Source: Bartonella tribocorum CIP 105476 (GTDB lineage Bacteria > Pseudomonadota > Alphaproteobacteria > Rhizobiales > Rhizobiaceae). From it: a stretch of 64,000 nucleotides of DNA. The DNA is taken from positions 2,313,001-2,377,000 of the forward strand of contig NC_010161.1 in the NCBI RefSeq assembly GCF_000196435.1, in the 5' to 3' direction. A program made the position numbers and the translations under genes. Below the pieces are notes generated by a model. That model did not search any database. It had not been told where the DNA came from and worked only from the letters and a program-made list of their open reading frames with translations. This document shows, in pieces, positions 19,485 through 27,550 of this stretch (its first letter is position 1; the number at the start of each line of letters is the position of its first letter).

Positions 19485-20147
19485 ATGACACAACAAACAA
19501 ATAAACCGATTGAATCCCCTCTTTTTCCTCAATTGGTTTTAACCCTCGATATTCGACGCAACACGCCGCACAGTTTTTTGCGTCCCATTTTGCAAACAAA
19601 ATCCTTTGCATGCGTCATTCTTTACGATTCTGAAAAGCAAAAAGATAATGGCTCTTTTTTACAGCAACAAGCACAAATTTACGCAGAAGATATTCAAAAC
19701 AATGACGCTGCTCTTCTCATCACTGATGACAGCCGCATTGCAGGACGCATAAAGGCTGATGGTTTGCACATAGAAGATGATCTTAATGCACTTGAAAGCT
19801 TTAAAAACCAGCAAAAGGAACAAAAAATCTTAGGCTTTGGCAATCTACGCAATCGCCATAGTGCCATGCTTGCAGCAGAAACAGGTGTTGATTATCTTCT
19901 GTTTGGCAAATTAGGAGCTGATAAAAAACCCCATGCGCACCCCCGTAATCTCCAATTAGCTGCGTGGTGGGCAGAGATTATGGAAACCCCTGCCATTATC
20001 CAAGCAGGAAGCGATTTTGCAACCTTTGATGAAGCCTTAAAGACTGGATGTGAATTTGTCGCTGTAGAAGAAGTTATTTTGGGGAACGACAATCCTTTAA
20101 TATTGCTTAAAACAATGCAAGAAAAATGTGAAAACACCCCCTTGTAA
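19485..20147 (+). CDS. ThiE-like thiamine phosphate synthase family protein
   Basis: The 220-residue TIM-barrel protein has the TMP-synthase pattern: early strand LVLTLDIRRN, AALLITDDSRIAGRIKADGLHIED, GFGNLRNRHSAMLAAETGVDYLLFGKLG and CEFVAVEEVILGNDNP. The classical HLGQ and GP phosphate-binding motifs are modified, so a divergent ThiE/TenI activity is as likely as true TMP synthase. An AGGGAT element lies upstream of the ATG. It stands alone; thiN (thiamine pyrophosphokinase) is 37 kb away. A decayed copy of its 3' end lies beyond the TIR gene. Confidence 0.75.
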   Translation: MTQQTNKPIESPLFPQLVLTLDIRRNTPHSFLRPILQTKSFACVILYDSEKQKDNGSFLQQQAQIYAEDIQNNDAALLITDDSRIAGRIKADGLHIEDDLNALESFKNQQKEQKILGFGNLRNRHSAMLAAETGVDYLLFGKLGADKKPHAHPRNLQLAAWWAEIMETPAIIQAGSDFATFDEALKTGCEFVAVEEVILGNDNPLILLKTMQEKCENTPL

Positions 20148-20407
20148 TGTGGGAGGGGAATTCATAAATTAAGTGTTAACTTTCGTGTTGCCTACATAGA
20201 ACACACAATGGAACATAAAAAACAGGAGAAAAATTTGTTTCGTTTATTCATAATTTAATCAGATTGCTTCATCACACATTAAAATTCCCCATCATTTAGT
20301 CAAATTTTCTCACGTTTCAATCAATTGAATGGAAGGTGACGGTTTTCTTTGTGCATAGTATAAGAAAATGAAATCATAAAATTATTTAAATTCAAATATT
20401 TATAAAA
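20148..20407. other. AT-rich upstream region of the TIR gene
   Basis: There is no coding frame. The base composition drops sharply in GC from here into the TIR gene, and the DNA just before the TIR ATG (AATTCAAATATTTATAAAA) has no clear Shine-Dalgarno sequence. Confidence 0.4.
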
Positions 20408-21199
20408 ATGAACCACTATTTTATATTAAAAGCTAATAATATCGAAAGAATACACACAGTGAAATATAGCGGAACGTTTGAAGACCTTAAAAATATAGTT
20501 AAAACAGCTGGATATAAAATCAAAGAAACTAAATCTCTATCACTTAATTCCTCTGGAGGATACCAGATCAAAACCTTCAATGGAGGAATTATTAATTGGT
20601 ATGAAAATACAGGAACAATCAACTTTCAAGGCAAAGAAAATATAAAACAGAAGTTAAGAGAAGACTTAGCAAAGCATATAGAAGAAAAATCACAAACCTT
20701 TTCCCCCAAAACGGCTTTCAATACCTCAAATAAAAAAATTTTTATCGTTCATGGTCATGACCACGTTGCCCTAAAGCAACTTACATCTATTCTTAATGAT
20801 CTTAATCTTGAACCATACATTTTACAAAATACTGGCGGGAATGGCTTAACCATCATTGAAGCTTTAGAACAAGGAATTTGTAATGATTTCATAAAATTCG
20901 GTATTGTGCTGCTTACTCCCGATGATATAGGTTATGCCAAATCTAAAGGTAAAAAAACAGCACAGCCCCGTGCGCGACAAAACGTTATTTTCGAGATGGG
21001 AATGTTGATGAATGCACTTTCTCGCAAAAATGTCGCTATTCTAATAAAACAAGAACTTGAACTCCCTTCAGATATTCATGGAATTATATACATTCCTTTT
21101 AAGAAACACGTAAAAGAAACACTTAAAGATCTTTCTTATCGACTATGTGAAGCCGGCTTCAATTTAGATGCAAAAAAAGTTTCTCATGCATCACGTTAA
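20408..21199 (+). CDS. Stand-alone TIR-domain (CAP12/PycTIR-type) protein
   Basis: The protein has 263 residues. Residues 109-250 form a TIR-like domain of the predicted nucleotide-binding type: KKIFIVHGHD (109-118), GGNGLTIIEALEQG with likely catalytic Glu151, GIVLLTPDDIG (165-175), RARQNVIFEMG (188-198) and LPSDIHGIIYIP. In characterised relatives this domain degrades NAD+ when phage infection is sensed. Residues 1-95 are a separate small domain with GGIINWYENTGTINFQGKE (59-77), whose fold I do not know. No cyclase or other defence partner is adjacent. The gene is AT-rich compared with its neighbours, which suggests transfer. Confidence 0.8.
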   Translation: MNHYFILKANNIERIHTVKYSGTFEDLKNIVKTAGYKIKETKSLSLNSSGGYQIKTFNGGIINWYENTGTINFQGKENIKQKLREDLAKHIEEKSQTFSPKTAFNTSNKKIFIVHGHDHVALKQLTSILNDLNLEPYILQNTGGNGLTIIEALEQGICNDFIKFGIVLLTPDDIGYAKSKGKKTAQPRARQNVIFEMGMLMNALSRKNVAILIKQELELPSDIHGIIYIPFKKHVKETLKDLSYRLCEAGFNLDAKKVSHASR

Positions 21200-21299
21200 A
21201 TTTGAATAACACTTATCTTTAGTTTTTAAAACGCACGCCCCCCCAAAAAAACCATGGCACTCCACCGCATCTCATAGCCCCCCCACGTTCTTTAAAGAC

Positions 21300-21425
21300 A
21301 AAGAAACAGTCGCCCCCTGCTCTTCTTCAATAGCCAAGCGGTGGTGCAAATTTTAATAAAGAAACCGCTTGTGAATTCATTACCGTGGAAAAAATCATTT
21401 TAGACCTTTTGATAAAGGCGGCTTT
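21300..21425 (+). pseudogene. Decayed 3' fragment of the thiE-like gene
   Basis: One frame gives KETACEFITVEKIILDLLIK. The thiE-like gene has ALKTGCEFVAVEEVILGNDNP at its end, and the DNA before it (AAGCGGTGGTGCAAATTTTA) also lines up loosely. This places a piece of the thiE-like 3' end on the far side of the TIR gene. Confidence 0.6.
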
Positions 21426-21498
21426 GATATCATGTTTTTGGTTATCGTTTCAGAGAGGTTAAAAGGCGGATAGGCTCTCATTAAAAAACTATCTTTTA

Positions 21499-21749
21499 TT
21501 GTAAATTGTCTCAAATTCCTTTATGAATCAAAAGGTCTCTTGGTCGCATATGCAACGATCAAGAGGGCTCTAAAGCCTGAAAACTCAAACATGAATTGAT
21601 CCGGCTTTGCGGGTGTCCTGAAATTCCGGGAGTTTTTGCTCTGTCCAGGTGCTTACCAGCACTAAAAGCAAAAAGGCTGACTAGAACTCAGTATTTTCAA
21701 GCTCCCGGAATACCCATGCGAGGGCGCTCGCAACCGGCGGGAGGGTAAA
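21499..21749 (+). ncRNA. Brt-type leader RNA, unit 1 (chimeric)
   Basis: Promoter: TTGTAA (21499), 17-bp spacer, TATGAA (21522); RNA from about 21534. It has the array's usual elements: CGACC-type 5' hairpin, the region around AATTCCGGGAG, TTTTTGCT/AGCAAAAA stem, GTGCT/AGCAC hairpin, and CTCCCGG with the GCGAG/CTCGC hairpin before the ATG. Its 5' arms (CTCTAAAG, AACTCAAA) do not pair with its 3' arms (CTAGAACT, TTTTCAAG), which match those of unit 4. It precedes a dead regulator. Confidence 0.8.
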
Positions 21750-21905
21750 ATGCAAACCAACAAGCTTAATTAACGACATTTTCATTGGCAAAGAAAACAC
21801 ACTATATCACTTACCCGCGCAAACAATCTCCAGTAAGAAAAATAGTTATGCTTTATTACTTGCATCAAAATTACTTGCATCAAAACCACACGGACTCTCA
21901 TTAAA
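21750..21905 (+). pseudogene. Truncated XRE regulator of unit 1
   Basis: The ATG at 21750 is followed by seven sense codons (MQTNKLN) and a TAA at 21771-21773. The following DNA (TTTTCATTGGCAAAGAAAAC, later AATCTCCAGTAAGAAAAA) matches the start and the end of the intact regulators, with the middle deleted. The same remnant recurs after unit 3. Confidence 0.85.
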
Positions 21906-21917
21906 AACTATTTGTTA

Positions 21918-22164
21918 TTGCCAACCTCCTGAAATTCCTTTATGAGTTAAAAGGTGTCTTGGTCGCATACGCAACGACCAATAGGGATCTAAAAACCCGA
22001 AACCTAAACATGAATTTACCCCACTCTGTGGGTATCCCGGAATTCCGGGAGATTTTGCTATGTCCAAGTGCTTACCAGCACTAAAAGCAAAATGCTGATT
22101 TAGGTTCAGTGTTTTTAGACTCCCGGAATACTTATGCGAGGGCGCTCGCAACCGGTGGGGAAAA
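21918..22164 (+). ncRNA. Brt-type leader RNA, unit 2
   Basis: Promoter: TTGCCA (21918), 17-bp spacer, TATGAG (21941); RNA from about 21953. The 5' hairpin is TTGGTCG/CGACCAA. The long-range helix pairs TCTAAAAAC (21988) with GTTTTTAGA (22111) and AACCTAAA (22001) with TTTAGGTT (22099), all perfect. Inside are CCCAC/GTGGG, the palindrome CCCGGAATTCCGGG and ATTTTGCT/AGCAAAAT. At the end, CTCCCGG can pair with the SD region CCGGTGGGGA around the GCGAG/CTCGC hairpin. Confidence 0.9.
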
Positions 22165-22530
22165 ATGCAAAATCAAAATCTTAATATTGATCTTTTTGTT
22201 GGCAAAAAAATTCGCTTGAGACGAAAAAGGCTAAAGATGTCTCAAACAACTTTAGGAAACGCTTTAGGAATAAGTTTCCAACAAGTTCAAAAATATGAAA
22301 AAGGCTTAAATCGTGTAAGCGCAGGGCGTTTAATGGAAATTTCTGATATCCTCAATGTTCCGATTTCCTTTTTTTATGCGGATATCATCACAAAACAACA
22401 TGCCCTCTCCTCTCACGATGAAGTCATCTCGAACACAGAAGAATACCAACTGCTCAAAAAATTTAGAGTTTTGACCACGATAAAAAAGAGAGCTATTTTG
22501 CAGTTACTTTCTGATGAGAATACAAGCTAA
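22165..22530 (+). CDS. XRE-family (Trp-like) regulator, unit 2
   Basis: The 121-residue protein has an HTH_3/Cro-CI domain at about residues 14-68: IRLRRKRLKMSQTTLGNALG, ISFQQVQKYEKGLNRVSAG, LMEISDILNVPISFFY. A short C-terminal helix region follows (EEYQLLKKFRVLTTIKKRAIL). It is one of nine closely related copies in the array. The translation start follows the structured leader directly, and the Shine-Dalgarno GGTGGGGA lies in the leader's terminal stem. By analogy with the B. henselae Trp proteins, it probably regulates surface-adhesin genes; that is inference. Confidence 0.92.
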   Translation: MQNQNLNIDLFVGKKIRLRRKRLKMSQTTLGNALGISFQQVQKYEKGLNRVSAGRLMEISDILNVPISFFYADIITKQHALSSHDEVISNTEEYQLLKKFRVLTTIKKRAILQLLSDENTS

Positions 22531-22660
22531 AATCATGCGATAGCGCACACTACGCTCTATTCAAAGTCACCCCTTTTGTGAACGCTTTATATTGCTTGCA
22601 TCAAAAAACACGCTGCCTTTCGCTTTACAAACCCTATACGTTAAGAAACGCTCTTTTTTA

Positions 22661-22905
22661 TTACCATTCCCCTAAAAATTACTTTATGAATTGAGAGATG
22701 TTTTGATTGCATACACAACAGTAAGGAGAGCTCTAAAGCCTGAAAACTCAAACATGAATTGACCCACTTTGCGGGTGTCCTGAAATTCCGGGAGATTTTG
22801 CTCTGTCCAGGTTCTTGTCCGCACTAAAAGCAAAATGCTGATTTAGGTTCAGTACTTTTAACTCCCGGAATACGCATGAGAAGGCGCGCGCACTTGGTGG
22901 GGAAC
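22661..22905 (+). ncRNA. Brt-type leader RNA, unit 3 (degenerate)
   Basis: Promoter: TTACCA (22661), 18-bp spacer, TATGAA (22685). The 5' hairpin is damaged (TTTTGATTGCATACACAACA). The inner arm AACTCAAA (22745) faces TTTAGGTT (22842) with one wobble and one mismatch, and the outer arm CTCTAAAG (22731) barely pairs with CTTTTAA (22855). The terminal hairpin is also changed (GAGAAGGCGCGCGC). It precedes a dead regulator. Confidence 0.75.
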
Positions 22906-23060
22906 AATGCAAACCAACAAGCTTAATTAACGACATTTTCATTGGCAAAGAAAACACACTATATCATTTACCCGCGCAAACAATCTCCAGTAAGAAAAAT
23001 AGTTATGCTTTATTACTTGCATCAAAATTACTTGCATCAAAACCACACGGACTCTCATTA
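22906..23060 (+). pseudogene. Truncated XRE regulator of unit 3
   Basis: It carries the same MQTNKLN-stop start (22906-22929) and the same internally deleted remainder as unit 1, nearly base for base. The decayed gene was therefore copied after it had died. Confidence 0.85.
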
Positions 23061-23074
23061 AAAACTATTTTTTA

Positions 23075-23323
23075 TTGCCAACCTCCTGAAATTCCTTTAT
23101 GAATTAAAACATGTTTTGGTCGCATACGCAACGACCAAAAGGGGCCTTGAAAACCCTAAGTTCTAGCGTAAAGATGAATCCACTTTGTGGGTATCCCGGA
23201 ATTCCGGGAGTTTTTGCTATGTCCAGGTGTGTTTCCGCACTAAAAGCAAAAAGGCTGACTAGAACTCAGTATTTTCAAGCTCCCGGAATACTTATGCGAG
23301 GGCGCTCGCAACCGGTGGGGACA
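23075..23323 (+). ncRNA. Brt-type leader RNA, unit 4
   Basis: Promoter: TTGCCA (23075), 17-bp spacer, TATGAA (23098). The 5' hairpin is TTGGTCG/CGACCAA. The long-range helix pairs CTTGAAAA (23146) with TTTTCAAG (23272) and AGTTCTAG (23159) with CTAGAACT (23259), perfect over 8 bp each. The apical hairpin is GTGTG/CGCAC and the inner stem TTTTTGCT/AGCAAAAA. The end has CTCCCGG facing CCGGTGGGGA. Confidence 0.9.
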
Positions 23324-23689
23324 ATGCAATCTCAAAATCTTAATATTGATCTTCTGGTCGGCAAAAGAATTCGCTTAAGACGAAAAAGGCTAAAGATGTC
23401 TCAAACAACTTTAGGAAACGCTTTAGGAATAAGCTTCCAACAAGTTCAAAAATATGAAAAAGGCTTAAATCGTGTAAGCGCAGGGCGTTTAATGGAAATT
23501 TCTGATATCCTCAATGTTCCGATTTCCTTTTTTTATGCGGATATCATCACAAAACAACATGCCCTCTCCTCTCACGATGAAATCATCTCGAACACAGAAG
23601 AATATCTGCTGCTTAAAAGATTTAGAACGCTCACCACTGTAAAAAGGAAAGCCTTTTTACAACTCATCATGGATGAACATGCAAGCTAA
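23324..23689 (+). CDS. XRE-family (Trp-like) regulator, unit 4
   Basis: The 121-residue protein starts MQSQNLNIDLLVGKRIRLRR. The HTH region is identical to unit 2 through SFFYADIITKQH, and the C-terminus is EEYLLLKRFRTLTTVKRKAFLQLI. The open frame continues 71 codons upstream through the leader RNA, but that part is the RNA and lacks a ribosome-binding site; GGTGGGGAC directly precedes the ATG at 23324. It is an intact member of the array. Confidence 0.92.
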   Translation: MQSQNLNIDLLVGKRIRLRRKRLKMSQTTLGNALGISFQQVQKYEKGLNRVSAGRLMEISDILNVPISFFYADIITKQHALSSHDEIISNTEEYLLLKRFRTLTTVKRKAFLQLIMDEHAS

Positions 23690-23800
23690 CATCATTCGAT
23701 AGCGGCGCAAAACACGCTCTGTTCAAAGCCTCTCTCAATGTGGTTATTTTATTGCTTTCACGCAAAACACATCACCTTTCATTAAAAAAGCTGTTTTTTA

Positions 23801-24051
23801 TTGTAAATTTTCTGAAATCACTTTACACATTAAAAGGTGTCTTGGTCGCGTACGCAACGACCAATAGGGATTCAAAAACCCGAAAACTCAAACATGAATT
23901 TATCCCACTCTGTGGGTATCCCGGGATTCCGGGAGTTTTTGCCATGTCCAGGTGCTTACCAGCACTAAAAGCAAAAAAGCTGATTTGAGTTCAGTATTTT
24001 TGACTCCCGGAATACTCATGCGAGGGCGCTCGCAACCGGCGGGAGGGTAAA
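23801..24051 (+). ncRNA. Brt-type leader RNA, unit 5
   Basis: Promoter: TTGTAA (23801), 17-bp spacer, TACACA (23824), a weaker -10 than in other units. The long-range helix pairs TCAAAAA (23872) with TTTTTGA (23997) and AACTCAAA (23885) with TTTGAGTT (23984), both perfect. Apical hairpin GTGCT/AGCAC. The SD region is CCGGCGGGAGGG, complementary to the upstream CTCCCGG. Confidence 0.9.
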
Positions 24052-24415
24052 ATGCAAATCAACAATCTTAATATTGATCTTTTTGTCGGCAAGAAAATTC
24101 GCTTGAGACGACAAATGCTCAAAATGTCTCAAACAACTTTAGGAAACGCTTTAGGAATAAGCTTCCAACAAATTCAAAAATATGAAAAAGGCTTAAATCG
24201 TGTCAGCGCGGGACGTTTAATGGAAATTTCTGATATTTTGACTGTTCCGATTTCTTTTTTTTTATGCGGATATCATGCCAAAACGACAGCCCCACCATGA
24301 TGAAACTATCTCCAGTAGAGAAGAATACCTGCTGCTTAAAAGATTTAGAACGCTCACTTCGATAAAACAAAGAGCCATTTTACAATTACTCTCTGAACCC
24401 AATGAAAGCTTTTAA
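24052..24415 (+). pseudogene. Frameshifted XRE regulator, unit 5
   Basis: It starts MQINNLNIDLFVGKKIRLRRQ and carries an intact HTH domain. In the codons for ISFFYAD the sequence has nine T (24252-24263 area) and one base more than the intact copies. The frame then shifts and stops at 24300 after 82 residues. Ignoring the extra base, the rest of the gene to a TAA at 24413-24415 is intact. The T-run makes slippage possible, so a full protein might still be made at low level. Confidence 0.8.
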
Positions 24416-24736
24416 TATCACGTGAATACGACAGGCTCTGTTTACCCTACAGACTCTGTGCATCTGCATACATCACAAACATCCCCGCAAAGAGCAGCGC
24501 TTGAAAATTTATTGGATCAATCTGCAGGAGCACCCCATGCAATCATTTGACTTTGTCTGTTAAGCATAAGTTTTAAATACCATGAAAGATGATGGCAGTT
24601 TTTTAAATAATGTGTAAATATTGATAAATAAATACTTGCTGAGATACCGATACGTGATAGTATAACGATAGAAAAGGTTCTTGTCTTATCTTGTGCAAGA
24701 ACTTTCTTAAGAAAAAACGAGTCAGAAAAAAGAAAA
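24416..24736. other. Spacer between array and lipoprotein remnant
   Basis: There is no coding frame or leader copy. The repeated spacer found after the other regulators is absent, so this is a break point of the array. Confidence 0.4.
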
Positions 24737-25169
24737 ATGATAGAGGGGGGAATGAAGATTTTAAAATATTTATTTCTGTCACAACTTTTGTTAGTGGCTG
24801 GTTGTGCATCTCCAGGGAACTATGTATCAAATTATGTTGATGAAAATCTTGCGGCGGAGAAGAGGGTGGGGGATTTAAAAGTATACGATTTTTCTAACGA
24901 TGTCAAAAGATCTTTACCAATCAATCCAACCACACTTCTCCTCTTATCAAAGTGATACAATAGACAACTTTACGCCTTTATTTATCGATCTGTTGCGGCG
25001 AACGGGATAGAATGTGATTTATACAGATCAACCCCAAAAGCAGCAAAACATGGGTGTGGGGTTGTTTTACACACGAACACCAAAGGATGATGGACATATA
25101 ATTTCTGTGCTTCAGTATGATTGGTCGGGAGAACCAAATTATTATCTACGTATTTATCAGAATAAATAA
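24737..25169 (+). pseudogene. Broken lipoprotein gene (TrbH-like?)
   Basis: The start MKILKYLFLSQLLLVAGCAS (ATG 24752; a second ATG in frame at 24737) is a lipoprotein signal with lipobox VAGC. The frame ends at 24955. A second frame continues with SYQSDTIDNFTPLFIDLLRRTG, then an in-frame TAG (25010 area), then NVIYTDQPQKQQNMGVGLFY and NYYLRIYQNK to a TAA at 25167. The order of strands loosely recalls TrbH of conjugation systems (a small lipoprotein ending LARLS/YLRIY-like), but that is weak. One frameshift and one nonsense codon show it is dead. Confidence 0.65.
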
Positions 25170-25604
25170 ACCCGCTCTTTGAAGATGGACATTCTCTCTA
25201 TTTCGAACATAAAGACTTAAAATTTTTTGCAAAAGATAAAGAAATTTGCACCTCATTTTAACGGATCTAACAAGTGCTCCTACACGCTCTCTTTTTCTCA
25301 ACATTTCGCATTTTTCATAAGCAATTCGTCACATATTTTAAAAAGTAGCCTCATCATAGACGCTTTTTTATTTTAAAGTTATAGATATTTATTAAGAGAA
25401 GATAACCTCTCTGGATCATTCATTCTTGTTGTTTAAAATAGCACTGTTTAAAATAGTCTGGTTCTGATCAACGTTGATGCTATTTTTATAAAGGGGCCTA
25501 AACCTCCCTTAACGGAAATGAAAAATAAGAAAGCCATGGGATTCGGCTTGTAATGATGAAAAAAAAATGTGAAAATTCTGTTTGGTAATGAGGAGGAGAA
25601 ATCG
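25170..25604. other. AT-rich gene-free stretch before the Sel1 gene
   Basis: I see no coding frame. A loose direct repeat of TAGCACTGTTTAAAATAGTC occurs near 25437-25460. Confidence 0.4.
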
Positions 25605-26648
25605 ATGATCAAAAGAAGTGTTCAACTGCTTATCCTAGGAATGATAGGGCTTGCAAGTTCTGTTTTAAATTCTGCTGGAAACACTGATGAACTCTCAGAT
25701 TTTGAACACTCTTTCAATACAATTCAAGAATCTTCAACCCCAGAAGAACCTTTTCAGCCCTTAAAAGCTGGAGACTATGACCAAGCTTATGACTATTACA
25801 TTCAAGGCTATTATTTAAAAGCTTTTCGTGAAGCCCTCCGCCGTGCTGAAAAAAATGATCCTTTTGCGCAAACGCTTCTTGCCCGAATTTATATGGAAGG
25901 ATGCGCTGTTCCCGTTGACGGGGCGCGGGCTGCTTTATGGTTTGAACGTGCAGCAAAACAAGGGGAACCCCAAGCCCAACTGCGCTATGGGCTTATGCTC
26001 TTTGATGGTAATTTTGTAAAACAAAATCAAGAACTTGGTGAACAGTTTATTCGAAAATCTGTCAACGCAGGTGTTAAGGAAGCCTATTTTTATTATGGAC
26101 AACTTCTTCTTTATAAAGCCTCCCAGGAAAAACAAACTCTCCCCGGCGTCTCTTCTCAAAGCCGTGAAAATGAAGCCATCGAGCAAGCTTTAAAATGGCA
26201 CTTAAAAGGGGCTGCTCTTGGGGATGCAGAAGCTGCTTTTGCAGCGGCAAAAATTCTTTCCTTAGGCACTTTAAATCGACCAAAGGATGAGCGTAATGCC
26301 CGCAAACTGCTGGAAGTTGCAGCTCAAAACAACCACTTAAAAGCGCAACTTCATTTAGCACAATGGCTTATACAGGGACGCGGAGGAGAAAAAGATTTTG
26401 ACCGTGCTTTTCATTTGCTGCTTCACAATGCCACCCACATGGTCGCCCCAGCACAAATTTCCCTTGCAAGACTTTATCGAGACGGTATCGGAACAAAAGG
26501 CGATACGATCATGGCAGCAGCATGGTATCTGCTTGCAAAGGAGGCAAAAATGCAAGCTCCTGATCTTGAAATAATGCTCCAAGGTATGGACAATACACAA
26601 CGAGAAAAGGCGCAAAAAGAAGCCATAAAGCTCCTTCCTGTTTTTTAA
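25605..26648 (+). CDS. Secreted Sel1-repeat protein
   Basis: The 347-residue protein begins MIKRSVQLLILGMIGLASSV, a signal peptide, with GAGGAGGAGAAATCG just before the ATG at 25605. It contains at least six Sel1-like repeats, such as DPFAQTLLARIYMEGCAVPVD, ARAALWFERAAKQGEPQAQLRYG and APAQISLARLYRDGIGTKGD. Sel1 repeats form helical solenoids that bind proteins, and in rhizobia such proteins act in envelope or exopolysaccharide control. It lies inside the RNA/regulator array between units 5 and 6. A decayed copy of its 3' end follows. Confidence 0.88.
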   Translation: MIKRSVQLLILGMIGLASSVLNSAGNTDELSDFEHSFNTIQESSTPEEPFQPLKAGDYDQAYDYYIQGYYLKAFREALRRAEKNDPFAQTLLARIYMEGCAVPVDGARAALWFERAAKQGEPQAQLRYGLMLFDGNFVKQNQELGEQFIRKSVNAGVKEAYFYYGQLLLYKASQEKQTLPGVSSQSRENEAIEQALKWHLKGAALGDAEAAFAAAKILSLGTLNRPKDERNARKLLEVAAQNNHLKAQLHLAQWLIQGRGGEKDFDRAFHLLLHNATHMVAPAQISLARLYRDGIGTKGDTIMAAAWYLLAKEAKMQAPDLEIMLQGMDNTQREKAQKEAIKLLPVF

Positions 26649-26754
26649 AAAGCACTTAACAAACTTAAATTTTGCTTAGCACAAATTTCTCTCAAAAAGG
26701 CTTTATCAAAAGAATAAACAAAATGATACTTCAAGACACAGAAGGCAACAGGCA

Positions 26755-26850
26755 CAAGAACACCGCCATGCTCTATACCAACAACGCCATGCTCTAGCGG
26801 CTAAAGAAGGCAAAAGCCCCTGATCTTGAAAGAATGCTCCCCCTCTATCC
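26755..26850 (+). pseudogene. Decayed 3' fragment of the Sel1 gene
   Basis: CATGCTCTAGCGGCTAAAGA, AGGCAAAAGCCCCTGATCTTG and AGAATGCTCC here match CATGGTATCTGCTTGCAAAG, AAATGCAAGCTCCTGATCTTG and ATAATGCTCC of the Sel1 gene (26516-26582). A second shorter CCATGCTCTA copy lies just upstream. It is non-coding. Confidence 0.75.
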
Positions 26851-27033
26851 CTTCTTTACTTCATACCCCTGCTTTGCTTCATAAAAGTACAAGCTCACAC
26901 TATCATAGGCTTTGCCAATCCTCAATATTGTAGAATCCTTTAACCCTTAAGAAAATTCATAAAACACATTTTTATTTTTATAAAAACGCTTGAGAAAAAT
27001 GCTATTCTTTGCTTCAAAGAGATAAAGTTGATA

Positions 27034-27160
27034 GAAATTCCGGGAGTTTTTGCTCTGTCCAGGTGCTTGTCCGTACTAAAAGCAAAAAAGGCTGATTAGG
27101 TTTCAGTATTTTCAAGCTCCCGGAATACGCATAAAAGGGCGCTCGCACTTGGCGGGGACA
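27034..27160 (+). ncRNA. Brt-type leader RNA, unit 6 (3' half only)
   Basis: The match begins at GAAATTCCGGGAGTTTTTGC and runs to the ATG at 27161. The promoter, 5' hairpin and 5' arms are missing. The ATG is followed immediately by TAA, and the DNA then joins the region that normally follows a regulator stop codon, so the whole regulator is deleted. It is an orphan remnant, probably not transcribed from its own promoter. Confidence 0.8.
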
Positions 27161-27298
27161 ATGTAATCTAACGCATGTGATAGTGCACACCACACTCTCG
27201 ATAATGCGATACGCGTTGTTCAAAGCCATACTCCCTCGATATGAATGCTTTATATTACTTTCATAAAAAAACACCACCTCTCATAAAACTGTTTTTTA

Positions 27299-27550
27299 TT
27301 GCCAATTTCCTGAAATTCCTTTATGAGTTAAAAGGTGTTTTGGTCGCATACGCAACGACCAAGAGGGAACTGAAAATCCTAAAACCCTAGCGTAAAAATA
27401 AACCCACTTTGTGGGTATCCCGGAATTCCGGGAGATTTTGCTATGTCCAGGTGCTTGTCCGCACTAAAAGCAAGATGCTGACTAGGGTTCAGTGTTTTCA
27501 GACTCCCGGAATACTTATGCGAGGGCGCTCGCAACCGGCGGGAGGGTGAA
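27299..27550 (+). ncRNA. Brt-type leader RNA, unit 7
   Basis: Promoter: TTGCCA (27299), 17-bp spacer, TATGAG (27322). The long-range helix pairs CTGAAAA (27370) with TTTTCAG (27495) and ACCCTAG (27384) with CTAGGGT (27482), both perfect. Inner stem ATTTTGCT/AGCAAGAT has one G-U pair. Apical hairpin GTGC/GCAC. CTCCCGG faces CCGGCGGGAGGG before the ATG. Confidence 0.9.

Noticed and set aside
23111..23323. N-terminal extension of regulator unit 4 (and of unit 9 at 28940)
   Set aside because: This part is the structured leader RNA; all sister copies start at MQ(S/N)QNLN.
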